A stretch of DNA of 64,000 nt from Mycobacterium sp. 852002-50816_SCH5313054-b. Lineage in GTDB: Bacteria; Actinomycetota; Actinomycetes; Mycobacteriales; Mycobacteriaceae. The stretch's first letter is position 1. The number at the start of each line of letters is the position of its first letter. The DNA lies in assembly GCF_001667185.1 (NCBI RefSeq), contig NZ_LZIC01000050.1, positions 26,977-90,976 of the forward strand, given 5' to 3'. The notes under the pieces are model-generated. The model was not told the DNA's origin, made no database searches, and was given only the letters and a program-made list of their open reading frames with translations. Positions 8,724 to 17,231 of this stretch are shown here, one piece after another. The translations under genes and the position numbers were made by a program.

Positions 8724-9647
8724 GTGGTGACTACCGGCGCAGGCAGCCCGTCCGACGAGCCGCGGCGTGGGTCCCGGGAGGCGACGCAGCAGCCGGCCAA
8801 GAAGACTTCGCGGGCCGGGCGCGACCTGCGGGCCGCGATCGCGGTGGGCCTCAGCATCGGCGGCGTTCTCGTCGCGACGCTGGTGTTCGCCCCGCGGTGC
8901 TGGGTGATCCTGTGCTCGGGGGCGATCCTGGTCGCCAGCCATGAGGTGGTGCGGCGACTGCGCGAGGCCGGATACGTCATTCCGCTCATCCCGTTGCTGA
9001 TCGGCGGGCAGGTCACCCTCTGGCTGACCTGGCCGTATCGTTCGGCCGGTGCGCTGGCCGGCTTCGGGGCTACCGTGGTGGCCTGCATGGTGTGGCGGCT
9101 GTTCCAGCAGGACAACAGCAGGCGGCCGGAGCCGTTCGCCGGTTCACCCTCGGCGAACTACCTGCGCGACGCGTCCGCCACCGTCTTCCTGGCCGCCTGG
9201 GTCCCGCTGTTCGCCTCCTTCGCCGCCATGCTGGTCTACCCGAAGGACGGCGCCGGGCGGGTGTTCTGCCTGATGATCACCGTCGTCGCCTCCGACGTGG
9301 GCGGCTACGCCGTGGGGGTGCTGCTGGGCAAGCATCCGATGGTCCCGGCGATCAGCCCGAAGAAGTCGTGGGAGGGGCTCGTCGGCTCGCTGGTGTTCGG
9401 GATCACGGCCGCGATCCTGACCGCGACCTTCCTGGCCCACAAACCGATCTGGGTCGGCGCGCTGCTCGGCGTCGTCCTGGTTTTGACGTGCACGCTGGGT
9501 GACCTGGTGGAGTCGCAGATCAAGCGCGACCTCGGGATCAAGGACATGGGCCGGCTGCTGCCCGGTCACGGCGGCCTGATGGACCGGCTCGACGGTGTGC
9601 TCCCCTCGGCGGTCGCGGCGTGGACGGTGCTGACGCTCGTGCGCTGA
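8724..9647 (+). CDS. cdsA: Phosphatidate cytidylyltransferase CdsA
   Basis: 307-residue integral membrane enzyme that makes CDP-diacylglycerol from phosphatidate and CTP, the precursor of phosphatidylinositol, cardiolipin and the PIM/LAM lipids of the mycobacterial envelope. After a polar N-terminus of about 35 residues come roughly eight hydrophobic segments. The C-terminal signature is complete: [18 protein letters not shown] followed by [12 protein letters not shown]. Start GTG at 8724, with another GTG directly after it; the choice changes one residue. Confidence 0.93.
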   Translation: MVTTGAGSPSDEPRRGSREATQQPAKKTSRAGRDLRAAIAVGLSIGGVLVATLVFAPRCWVILCSGAILVASHEVVRRLREAGYVIPLIPLLIGGQVTLWLTWPYRSAGALAGFGATVVACMVWRLFQQDNSRRPEPFAGSPSANYLRDASATVFLAAWVPLFASFAAMLVYPKDGAGRVFCLMITVVASDVGGYAVGVLLGKHPMVPAISPKKSWEGLVGSLVFGITAAILTATFLAHKPIWVGALLGVVLVLTCTLGDLVESQIKRDLGIKDMGRLLPGHGGLMDRLDGVLPSAVAAWTVLTLVR

Positions 9648-9669
9648 GGTGGCCGATACTGGACGGGTC

Positions 9670-10761
9670 ATGGTCCAACAACTGGTCTTCACCGAATCCC
9701 GCCCGGGCAAGCCGCCGCGGCACCTGGCCGACCTCGACGCCGCGGGCCGCGCGTCGGCCGTCGCGGAGCTGGGCCTGCCGGCTTTTCGCGCCAAGCAGCT
9801 CGCGCACCAGTACTACGGCCGGCTGATCGCCGATCCGCAACAGATGACGGACCTTCCCGCGGCCGTGCGTGACGTGATCGCCCAGGCGATGTTCCCGACG
9901 CTGCTCACCGCGGCGGCCGAGGTCACCTGTGATGAAGGGCAGACGCGAAAGACGTTGTGGCGGGCCCTCGATGGCGCCACCGTCGAGTCGGTGCTGATGC
10001 GTTACCCGGACCGCAACACGGTGTGCATTTCGTCGCAGGCCGGGTGCGGCATGGCGTGCCCGTTCTGCGCCACCGGCCAGGGCGGGCTGACCCGCAACCT
10101 GTCCACCGCCGAAATCTTGGAACAGGTGCGGGCCGGCGCGGCGGCGCTGCGCGACGACTTCGGGGACCGGTTGTCCAACGTGGTCTTCATGGGCATGGGG
10201 GAGCCGCTGGCCAACTACGCCAGGGTGCTGGCCGCGGTGCGGCGCATCACCGAACCCCCGCCGCACGGCTTCGGCATTTCGGCCCGCTCGGTGACGGTGT
10301 CCACGGTGGGCCTGGCCCCGGCGATCGGCAAACTCGCCGACGAGCGCCTCGCCGTCACGCTGGCGCTGTCGTTGCACGCGCCCGACGACGAACTGCGCGA
10401 CACGCTGGTCCCCGTCAACAACCGGTGGAAGATCGCCGAGGCGCTCGAGGCGGCCCGGTACTACGCGGACGTGACTGGCCGGCGGGTGTCAATCGAGTAC
10501 GCCCTGATCCGCGACGTCAACGACCAGCCCTGGCGGGCCGACCTGCTGGGCAAGCGGCTGCATCGCGCGCTCGGCCCGCTGGTGCACGTGAACCTGATCC
10601 CGCTCAACCCGACCCCGGGCAGCGACTGGGATGCCAGCCCCAAGGCGGTGGAGCGGGAATTCGTGCGGCGGGTGCGAGCCGCCGGGGTGTCCTGCACGGT
10701 GCGGGATACGCGCGGGCGTGAGATCAGCGCCGCGTGCGGGCAGCTGGCCGCCGAGCACTGA
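9670..10761 (+). CDS. rlmN: 23S rRNA / tRNA adenine-C2 methyltransferase RlmN
   Basis: 363-residue radical-SAM methyltransferase that puts the C2-methyl group on A2503 of 23S rRNA and, in the E. coli enzyme, on A37 of some tRNAs. The CxxxCxxC cluster motif is CGMACPFC near residue 123, followed by GMGEPLANY and the [11 protein letters not shown] segment. The second mechanistic cysteine is in [10 protein letters not shown] near the C-terminus. I prefer the ATG at 9670 (MVQQLVFTE) over the GTG at 9649 because it matches the mycobacterial N-terminus. The gene lies 22 bases after cdsA. Confidence 0.94.
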   Translation: MVQQLVFTESRPGKPPRHLADLDAAGRASAVAELGLPAFRAKQLAHQYYGRLIADPQQMTDLPAAVRDVIAQAMFPTLLTAAAEVTCDEGQTRKTLWRALDGATVESVLMRYPDRNTVCISSQAGCGMACPFCATGQGGLTRNLSTAEILEQVRAGAAALRDDFGDRLSNVVFMGMGEPLANYARVLAAVRRITEPPPHGFGISARSVTVSTVGLAPAIGKLADERLAVTLALSLHAPDDELRDTLVPVNNRWKIAEALEAARYYADVTGRRVSIEYALIRDVNDQPWRADLLGKRLHRALGPLVHVNLIPLNPTPGSDWDASPKAVEREFVRRVRAAGVSCTVRDTRGREISAACGQLAAEH

Positions 10762-10830
10762 GCCCTCGGGGTGAACCGGGCGGCCCGCCGGTGCGTCTTC
10801 AAGGCATAACCCAGCAAACCAGGGGGTGCC

Positions 10831-11337
10831 ATGATGCTTCGCTTGTTGTCTCCGCTCAAGTTGTTTGCCGCGGCCGTTTTCGCCGCAGCACTGATCTTCG
10901 GCCTGGCCGAGGCCCCGCGCTCGGCGGCCGCCGACGACCGCCTGCAATTCACCGGGACCACGCTCGGCGGCGCGGCGTTCAACGGCGCCAGCCTGCAGGG
11001 CAAGCCCGCGGTGCTGTGGTTCTGGACGCCGTGGTGCCCGTTCTGCAACGCCGAGGCCCCCGGGGTCAGCCAGGTCGCGGCCGCCAACCCGGGCGTCACC
11101 TTCGTCGGCGTCGCGGCGCACTCGGACGTCGGGGCCATGCAGAACTTCGTCTCCAAGTACAACCTGAACTTCACCAACCTCAACGACACCGACGGCTCGA
11201 TCTGGGCCCGCTACAACGTTCCGTGGCAGCCGGCCTACGTGTTCTACCGGGCCGACGGCAGCTCGACGTTCGTCAACAACCCCACCGCGGCCATGCCCCA
11301 GAGTGAACTGGCCGGCCGGGTGGCCGCGCTGCGCTGA
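10831..11337 (+). CDS. mpt53: Secreted thioredoxin-fold protein MPT53 (DsbE-like)
   Basis: 168-residue exported oxidoreductase. A Sec signal peptide occupies about residues 1-34 (hydrophobic core LFAAAVFAAALIFGLA, cleavage near SAAADD). The active site is WCPFC in WFWTPWCPFCNAEAPG near residue 70, and a cis-proline lies in NVPWQPAY. In M. tuberculosis MPT53 is an extracellular disulfide-forming protein. The next gene encodes a CcdA-like membrane protein that would transfer electrons to or from it. The first two codons are both ATG; the choice matters little. Confidence 0.92.
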   Translation: MMLRLLSPLKLFAAAVFAAALIFGLAEAPRSAAADDRLQFTGTTLGGAAFNGASLQGKPAVLWFWTPWCPFCNAEAPGVSQVAAANPGVTFVGVAAHSDVGAMQNFVSKYNLNFTNLNDTDGSIWARYNVPWQPAYVFYRADGSSTFVNNPTAAMPQSELAGRVAALR

Positions 11338-11341
11338 TCGG

Positions 11342-12388
11342 ATGGACCGCGCTCTGGTGGGCCTGGCCTTCGCCGCCGGATTGGTCGCGGCCCTGAACCC
11401 CTGCGGGTTTGCCATGCTGCCCGGATACCTGCTGCTCGTGGTGCGCGGGCCGCGGTCCCGCGAACGTGCACTCACGGCGAAAAAATCACCGAAATCTCGC
11501 CGCCGCTGCACGTTCGGCGCACGGTACGGGACGGGCCCCCTGGTCCCGCTCGGCCGTGCCCTGGCGGCCACCCTCGGGATGGCGCTGGGCTTCGTGACCG
11601 TCTTCGGGTTGTTCGGCGCGCTGACCATCTCGGCGGCCAGCACCGTGCAGCGCTACCTGCCCTATGGGACCGTGGTGATCGGGATTGTGCTTGTCGCGCT
11701 TGGGGTTTGGCTGCTCTCGGGGCGGGACCTGACGGCGCTGGCGCCCCGCCCACTCGGCCCGCGGTGGGCCCCGACGGTGCGGCTGGGCTCCATGTATTCG
11801 TATGGCGTCAGCTACGCCATCGCCTCGCTGTCGTGCACCGTCGGGCCGTTCCTGGCGGTCACCGCCGCCGGCGTCAAGGGATCGGTCCTCACGGGCGTCT
11901 CGGTCTACCTCGCCTACGTCGCGGGGCTGACCCTGGTCGTGGGGGTCCTGGCGATCGCCGCGGCCTGCGCCAGCTCGGCGCTGGCCGATCGGCTGCGCCG
12001 CGCCCTGCCGTTCGTCAACCGGATCAGCGGCGCGCTGCTGGTGCTGGTCGGGCTCTACGTCGGCTACTACGGCGTCTACGAGTTGCGCCTCTTCAACGGT
12101 TACGCGAGTCCCGGGGACACGGTGATCACCTCGGCCGGCCGGCTGCAGGGCGCGCTGGCCGGCTGGGTTCACCAACACGGCGTCGCGCCCTGGGCGGTGG
12201 CCCTGTTCGTGCTGGTGTCCGGGGCGGTCGCGGCCGCCTGGTATCGCCGGGTGCGGCGGCTACCTGACCCAGCCGCGGCGGCGGCCCCACAGGTCGCGCA
12301 CCAGAACGAAGAGCGTCAGCGCGGCAAACCCGATCAGGAACCAGTTCTCGATGTGGCCGACGTGGTTCCCGCGCAGCATGGCCAGTAG
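11342..12388 (+). CDS. CcdA/DsbD-type transmembrane thiol-redox protein with in-frame repeat insertion
   Basis: 348-residue polytopic membrane protein related to M. tuberculosis Rv2877c, expected to move reducing equivalents across the membrane for the neighbouring MPT53. The CcdA-type cysteine is in AALNPCGFAMLPGYLLLVV near residue 18, and the second in IASLSCTVGPFLAV. It differs from relatives in two ways. A palindromic repeat (11461-11516) sits in frame between transmembrane segments 1 and 2 and encodes an Arg/Lys-rich loop (ERALTAKKSPKSRRRCTF). The C-terminus runs about 45 polar residues past the expected end (WYRRVRR) and overlaps the convergent gene by 129 bases. Rv2877c is about 287 residues from memory. 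Confidence 0.85.
   Translation: MDRALVGLAFAAGLVAALNPCGFAMLPGYLLLVVRGPRSRERALTAKKSPKSRRRCTFGARYGTGPLVPLGRALAATLGMALGFVTVFGLFGALTISAASTVQRYLPYGTVVIGIVLVALGVWLLSGRDLTALAPRPLGPRWAPTVRLGSMYSYGVSYAIASLSCTVGPFLAVTAAGVKGSVLTGVSVYLAYVAGLTLVVGVLAIAAACASSALADRLRRALPFVNRISGALLVLVGLYVGYYGVYELRLFNGYASPGDTVITSAGRLQGALAGWVHQHGVAPWAVALFVLVSGAVAAAWYRRVRRLPDPAAAAAPQVAHQNEERQRGKPDQEPVLDVADVVPAQHGQ
11461..11516. repeat. 56-bp palindromic element inside a coding sequence
   Basis: Perfect outer arms CGAACGTGCA (11461-11470) and TGCACGTTCG (11507-11516), with inner arms GGCGA (11476-11480) and TCGCC (11497-11501) around an A/T-richer centre. It has the same design as the elements at 19675-19735 and 45167-45224. It lies entirely in the CcdA-like reading frame without introducing a stop. 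Confidence 0.75.
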
Positions 12389-12514
12389 GAAGATCACGAT
12401 GACCAGCCCGGTGGCGTGCCAGGTGCGGTGATTGATCCTGCTCCACCCCCACGCTGCCGACGGCACCTCGGCGACGTCGACGCCGTTGAAGTGCTCCACC
12501 TCGGTACTGGCCAC
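12260..12514 (-). CDS. DUF2631 small membrane protein (Rv2876-like)
   Basis: 84-residue protein with two transmembrane helices at about residues 35-48 and 57-74, and a short polar N-terminus containing a conserved WGWSRINHRTWHATG stretch. It matches the actinobacterial DUF2631 family, whose M. tuberculosis member is Rv2876, and the function is unknown. The start is GTG at 12514 with AAAGGGA upstream. Its 3' half overlaps the extended C-terminus of the convergent CcdA-like gene. It is divergent from dxr, 78 bases away. Confidence 0.8.
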   Translation of the reverse strand: MASTEVEHFNGVDVAEVPSAAWGWSRINHRTWHATGLVIVIFLLAMLRGNHVGHIENWFLIGFAALTLFVLVRDLWGRRRGWVR

Positions 12515-12592
12515 GGCGAATCCCTTTCGTGATCGGCTGGTAGGTGAGATTCTGGCACATCCGCCGCGAGTCCGAGCGGGCACAATGGGTGA

Positions 12593-13792
12593 GTGACCAA
12601 CGCGACTACCGAGCGCCGCCTGCGCGTGCTGGTGCTGGGCAGCACCGGCTCGATCGGCACCCAGGCGCTCGAGGTCATCGCGGCCAACCCGGACCGCTTC
12701 CAGGTGGTCGGGCTGGCCGCCGGGGGGGCCAGCCCCGAGACCGTGGCGCGACAGCGCGCCGAGACGGGGGTCACCAACATCGCCGTCGCCGACGAGCGTG
12801 CGGCGCAGCAGGTCGGCGACGTCCCCTACAGCGGCCCGGAAGCGGTGACCCGGCTGGTCCAGGAGACCGACGCCGACGTCGTCCTCAACGCGCTGGTCGG
12901 CGCCCTGGGCCTGCGACCGACGCTGGCCGCCCTGGACTCCGGGGCCCGGCTGGCCCTGGCCAACAAGGAATCGCTGATCGCCGGCGGTCCGCTGGTGTTG
13001 CAGGCGGCGCGGCCGGGCCAGATCGTGCCCGTCGACTCCGAGCACTCCGCGCTGGCCCAGTGCCTGCGCGGCGGCAGCCCCGACGAGGTCGCCAAGCTGG
13101 TGCTGACGGCCTCCGGCGGCCCCTTCCGCGGCTGGGCCGCCGCGGACCTCGAGGGCGTCACGCCCGAGCAGGCCGGCGCCCACCCCACCTGGTCGATGGG
13201 CCCGATGAACACGCTGAACTCGGCGTCGCTGGTCAACAAGGGGCTCGAGCTCATCGAAACGCACCTGTTGTTCGGCATCGACTACGACCGCATCGAGGTC
13301 GTCGTGCACCCCCAGTCGATTGTTCATTCGATGGTCACCTTCATCGACGGCTCGACCATCGCCCAGGCCAGCCCCCCGGACATGAAGCTGCCCATCTCGT
13401 TGGCCCTGGGCTGGCCCCACCGGGTGGCCGGGGTGGCGGCCTCCTGCGACTTCACCACAGCCTCTAGCTGGGAGTTCGAGCCGCTGGACAGCGAGATTTT
13501 CCCCGCCGTCGAGCTGGCCCGCCACGCCGGGGTGACCGGCGGCTGCATGACCGCCGTGTACAACGCGGCCAACGAAGAAGCCGCCGCGGCGTTCCTGCGG
13601 GGCCGCATCGGGTTCCCCGCCATCGTCAACACCATCGCCGACGTGCTGCACGCCGCCGACCAATGGGCCCCCAAATTCAGCGAAGTACCGGCTAACGTGG
13701 ATGAGGTACTCGACGCGCAGCGCTGGGCAAGGGAGCGGGCGCAGCGTGCGGTCGGAGACGCGAGTGCCCACAAGATCCCCGGAATGGTGTGA
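12593..13792 (+). CDS. dxr: 1-deoxy-D-xylulose 5-phosphate reductoisomerase
   Basis: 399-residue NADPH- and metal-dependent enzyme for the first committed step of the MEP isoprenoid pathway, turning DXP into MEP; target of fosmidomycin. Motifs: [14 protein letters not shown] for NADPH near residue 16, [11 protein letters not shown], the metal-binding [14 protein letters not shown], and SGGPFRGW followed by [15 protein letters not shown]. The start is GTG at 12593. It is followed 19 bases later by rip1 and then ispG, another MEP-pathway enzyme, as in M. tuberculosis. Confidence 0.96.
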   Translation: MTNATTERRLRVLVLGSTGSIGTQALEVIAANPDRFQVVGLAAGGASPETVARQRAETGVTNIAVADERAAQQVGDVPYSGPEAVTRLVQETDADVVLNALVGALGLRPTLAALDSGARLALANKESLIAGGPLVLQAARPGQIVPVDSEHSALAQCLRGGSPDEVAKLVLTASGGPFRGWAAADLEGVTPEQAGAHPTWSMGPMNTLNSASLVNKGLELIETHLLFGIDYDRIEVVVHPQSIVHSMVTFIDGSTIAQASPPDMKLPISLALGWPHRVAGVAASCDFTTASSWEFEPLDSEIFPAVELARHAGVTGGCMTAVYNAANEEAAAAFLRGRIGFPAIVNTIADVLHAADQWAPKFSEVPANVDEVLDAQRWARERAQRAVGDASAHKIPGMV

Positions 13793-13811
13793 GAAAGGTC
13801 CTGGCAGCCTG

Positions 13812-15026
13812 ATGATGTTCGTTATCGGCATTGTGCTGTTCGCGCTCGCCATCCTGATCTCGGTGGCCCTGCACGAGTGCGGCCACATGTGGGTCGCCCG
13901 CGGCACCGGCATGAAGGTGCGGCGCTATTTCGTCGGCTTCGGGCCCACGCTGTGGTCGACGCGCCGGGGTGAGATCGAGTACGGGGTCAAGGCCATCCCG
14001 CTGGGTGGCTTCTGCGACATCGCCGGCATGACCCCGGTCGAGGACCTGGAGCCCGACGAGACCGACCGCGCGATGTACAAGCAGGCGACCTGGAAGCGGG
14101 TCGCGACGCTGTTCGCGGGCCCGGGGATGAACTTCGTCATCTGCCTGGTGCTGATCTACGGCATCGCGCTCGTCTGGGGGCTGCCCAACCTGCACCCGCC
14201 CACTAAGGCCATCGTCGGCGAGACCGCTTGTGTCGCACCGGAAGTGGCCCCGGGCAAGGTCGGCGACTGCACCGGGCCCGGTCCGGCGGCGCTGGCCGGG
14301 ATTCGCTCCGGCGACGTCGTCGTCAAGGTGGGCGACACCCCGGTGTCCACCTTCGAGGACATGGCCGCGGCCATCCGCAAGCTGCACGGCACCGCTCCCG
14401 TCGTCGTCGAGCGCGGCGGCGCCACCATCACCACCTACGTCGACGTCACACCCACCCAGCGCTACATCTCGAAGGGCCAGGGCGGCAAGCCCGAACCCAC
14501 CACGGTCGGTGCCATGGGCGTCGGCGCCATCAAGACCGCGCCGACGCACTACAACGTCCTGTCGGCGATACCGGCCACCGTCGCCTTCGCCGGCGACCTG
14601 ACCGCCGAGGTGGGCAAGGCGCTGGTGACGATCCCGACGAAGGTCGGGGCGCTGGTGCACGCCATCGGCGGCGGGCAGCGCGACCCGCAGACGCCGATGA
14701 GCGTGGTCGGCGCCAGCATCATCGGCGGCGACACCGTCGACCACGGGCTGTGGGTGGCGTTCTGGTTCTTCCTGGCCCAGTTGAACCTCATCCTGGGCGC
14801 GATCAACCTGGTGCCGCTGCTGCCCTTCGACGGCGGCCACATCGCCATCGCCGTGTTCGAGAAGGTCCGCAACCTGATCCGCTCGGCGCGCGGCATGGTC
14901 GCGGCGGCGCCGGTGAACTACCTCAAGCTGATGCCCGCCACGTACGTGGTGCTGGTATTCGTGGTCGGCTACATGCTGCTGACCGTGACCGCCGATCTGG
15001 TCAACCCCATCAGGCTTTTCCAGTAA
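13812..15026 (+). CDS. rip1: Intramembrane zinc metalloprotease Rip1 (site-2 protease, RseP/RasP type)
   Basis: 404-residue membrane protease that cuts anti-sigma factors inside the membrane; the M. tuberculosis homologue Rv2869c controls envelope composition and virulence. The zinc motif HECGH is in the first transmembrane segment (about residues 21-25). A PDZ domain spans about residues 130-210, and the third metal ligand lies in [12 protein letters not shown] near residue 340. I chose the start [12 protein letters not shown] at 13812, after CCTGGCAGCCTG. Its substrates (anti-sigma factors) are not encoded in this window. Confidence 0.94.
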   Translation: MMFVIGIVLFALAILISVALHECGHMWVARGTGMKVRRYFVGFGPTLWSTRRGEIEYGVKAIPLGGFCDIAGMTPVEDLEPDETDRAMYKQATWKRVATLFAGPGMNFVICLVLIYGIALVWGLPNLHPPTKAIVGETACVAPEVAPGKVGDCTGPGPAALAGIRSGDVVVKVGDTPVSTFEDMAAAIRKLHGTAPVVVERGGATITTYVDVTPTQRYISKGQGGKPEPTTVGAMGVGAIKTAPTHYNVLSAIPATVAFAGDLTAEVGKALVTIPTKVGALVHAIGGGQRDPQTPMSVVGASIIGGDTVDHGLWVAFWFFLAQLNLILGAINLVPLLPFDGGHIAIAVFEKVRNLIRSARGMVAAAPVNYLKLMPATYVVLVFVVGYMLLTVTADLVNPIRLFQ

Positions 15027-15057
15027 CTGAGAGCCAGTAAGTGAGAGAAGGCAGAGA

Positions 15058-16224
15058 GTGACGATTGGCCTGGGCATGCCGGACGCCCCGGCGCCCACCC
15101 TTGCCCCCCGGCGCAAAACGCGGCAATTGATGGTCCGCGACGTCGGGGTCGGCAGCGACTATCGCATCTCGGTGCAGTCGATGTGCACCACCAAGACGCA
15201 CGAGGTCAATTCGACGCTGCAACAGATCGCCGAGCTGACCGCCGCCGGCTGCGACATCGTCCGGGTGGCCTGCCCGCGTCAGGAGGACGCCGACGCGCTG
15301 GCCGAGATCGCCCGGCACAGCCAGATCCCGGTGATCGCCGACATCCACTTCCAGCCGAAGTACATCTTCGCCGCGATCGACGCCGGCTGCGCCGCGGTGC
15401 GGGTAAACCCGGGCAACATCAAGGAATTCGACGGCCGGGTCGGCGAGGTGGCCAAGGCCGCGGCGGCCGCGGGCATCCCGATCCGCATCGGCGTCAACGC
15501 CGGCTCGCTGGACAAGCGGTTCATGGAGAAGTACGGCAAGGCGACGCCCGAGGCGCTGGTCGAGTCGGCGCTGTGGGAGGCCTCGCTGTTCGAGGAGCAC
15601 GGCTTCGGCGACATCAAGATCAGCGTCAAGCACAACGACCCCGTCGTGATGGTCGCCGCCTACGAGCAGCTGGCCGCCCAGTGCGATTACCCGCTGCACC
15701 TGGGCGTCACCGAGGCCGGTCCGGCGTTCCAGGGCACCGTCAAGTCCGCGGTCGCCTTCGGTGCGTTGCTCTCGCGCGGCATCGGCGACACCATCCGGGT
15801 GTCGCTGTCGGCCCCGCCCGTCGAGGAGGTCAAGGTCGGCACCCAGATCCTCGAGTCGCTCAACCTGCGGCCGCGCGGGCTGGAGATCGTGTCGTGCCCG
15901 TCGTGCGGTCGCGCGCAGGTCGACGTCTACACCCTGGCCAACGAGGTCACCGCCGGGCTGGACGGTCTCGACGTGCCGCTGCGGGTGGCCGTGATGGGCT
16001 GCGTCGTCAACGGCCCGGGGGAGGCCCGCGAGGCCGACCTGGGCGTCGCGTCCGGAAATGGCAAGGGCCAGATCTTCGTTCGGGGCGAGGTGATCAAGAC
16101 CGTGCCGGAAGCCCAGATCGTCGAGACGCTCATCGAGGAGGCCATGCGGCTGGCGGCCGAGATGGGGACCGGTCACGATCCTCAAACAGAAGCGAGCGGT
16201 TCGCCGATTGTGACCGTAAGCTGA
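15058..16224 (+). CDS. ispG: 4-hydroxy-3-methylbut-2-enyl diphosphate synthase IspG (GcpE)
   Basis: 388-residue iron-sulfur enzyme converting MEcPP to HMBPP, the penultimate MEP-pathway step. The N-terminal TIM barrel begins with [16 protein letters not shown]. The C-terminal [4Fe-4S] ligands are in [11 protein letters not shown] (two Cys) and [12 protein letters not shown] (third Cys), with a glutamate as the family's fourth ligand. Start is GTG at 15058 with AGAAGGCAGAGA upstream. It completes the dxr-rip1-ispG group; electrons would come from a ferredoxin or flavodoxin encoded elsewhere. Confidence 0.96.
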   Translation: MTIGLGMPDAPAPTLAPRRKTRQLMVRDVGVGSDYRISVQSMCTTKTHEVNSTLQQIAELTAAGCDIVRVACPRQEDADALAEIARHSQIPVIADIHFQPKYIFAAIDAGCAAVRVNPGNIKEFDGRVGEVAKAAAAAGIPIRIGVNAGSLDKRFMEKYGKATPEALVESALWEASLFEEHGFGDIKISVKHNDPVVMVAAYEQLAAQCDYPLHLGVTEAGPAFQGTVKSAVAFGALLSRGIGDTIRVSLSAPPVEEVKVGTQILESLNLRPRGLEIVSCPSCGRAQVDVYTLANEVTAGLDGLDVPLRVAVMGCVVNGPGEAREADLGVASGNGKGQIFVRGEVIKTVPEAQIVETLIEEAMRLAAEMGTGHDPQTEASGSPIVTVS

Positions 16225-16280
16225 TAGGGGTTTTTGCGTCCCGCACTGATCGTCTTTTCGCACCACAGAGAGTTCCGTAG

Positions 16281-17135
16281 ATGTCGGCTCCGCCCATCAT
16301 GCGCCTTGTCGGCGAGCGGCGGGTGTCCGTGGTGCGTGACGCCGCCGCCGTCTGGCGGGTGCTCGACGACGACCCGGTCGGCTCGTGCATGGTCGCGGCC
16401 CGGGTGGCCGACCACGGCATCGACCCGGATTCGATCGGCGGGGAACTGTGGACCCGCCGCGGGCCGGAGGAGTCGCTGTGCTTCGCCGGTGCCAACCTCA
16501 TCCCCCTGCGCGGCGCGCCGGCCGACCTGAACGCCTTCGCCGACGAGGCGATGAGCGGGACGCGGCGCTGTTCCTCGCTGGTCGGCAGGGCGCACCTGGT
16601 AATGCCGATGTGGGAGCGGCTCGAGTCGGCCTGGGGCCCGGCGCGCGACGTGCGCGACGACCAGCCGCTGATGGCGCTGACCAAGCACCCCAACTGCGAC
16701 ATCGACGTCGGCGTGCGCCAGGTCCGGCCGGACGAGCTGGACGCCTACCTGGTGGCCGCCGTCGACATGTTCATCGGCGAAGTCGGTGTCGACCCGCGGG
16801 TCGGCGACGGAGGCCGCGGCTACCGGCGGCGGGTGGCCAGCCTGATCGCGGCGGGGCGGGCGTGGGCGCGCTTCGAGCACGGCCAGGTCGTCTTCAAGGC
16901 CGAGGTGGGGTCGCAGTCGCCCGGGGTGGGTCAGATCCAGGGGGTCTGGGTGCACCCGGAGTGGCGTGGCCTGGGCATCGGCACCAGGGGCACCGCGACG
17001 GTGGCCGCCGTGATCGTCGGCAGCGGCCGGATCGCGAGCCTGTACGTGAACAACTTCAACACGGTCGCCCGCGCCGCATACGCGCGTGTGGGCTTCGCCG
17101 AGGTCGGCACCTTCGCGACGGTCCTGCTGGACTGA
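16281..17135 (+). CDS. GNAT-family acetyltransferase with DUF4081 domain (Rv2867c-like)
   Basis: 284-residue protein. An N-terminal DUF4081-type region covers about residues 1-125. The C-terminal GNAT domain shows the acetyl-CoA motif VWVHPEWRGLGIGTRGTATV near residue 228 and a typical YVNNFNTVARAAYARVGF end. The acceptor is unknown. In M. tuberculosis, Rv2867c lies at the same place beside ispG and upstream of a penicillin-binding protein. The start is ATG at 16281, 56 bases after ispG. It might modify a cell-envelope or protein amine, but that is speculation. Confidence 0.85.
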   Translation: MSAPPIMRLVGERRVSVVRDAAAVWRVLDDDPVGSCMVAARVADHGIDPDSIGGELWTRRGPEESLCFAGANLIPLRGAPADLNAFADEAMSGTRRCSSLVGRAHLVMPMWERLESAWGPARDVRDDQPLMALTKHPNCDIDVGVRQVRPDELDAYLVAAVDMFIGEVGVDPRVGDGGRGYRRRVASLIAAGRAWARFEHGQVVFKAEVGSQSPGVGQIQGVWVHPEWRGLGIGTRGTATVAAVIVGSGRIASLYVNNFNTVARAAYARVGFAEVGTFATVLLD

Positions 17136-17231
17136 TCCGCGGGGCCATCGCTCGGCAAGAAGAACGCCATAACGGTTCGGTCTCGGTGTGTCGGCGCCCG
17201 TGACGGGGGCGCGGTTATAACATCTGTACCG

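Noticed and set aside
12260..13912. 550-codon minus-strand frame antisense to dxr
   Set aside because: Only its last 84 codons (the DUF2631 gene) are real; the rest is the antisense shadow of dxr.
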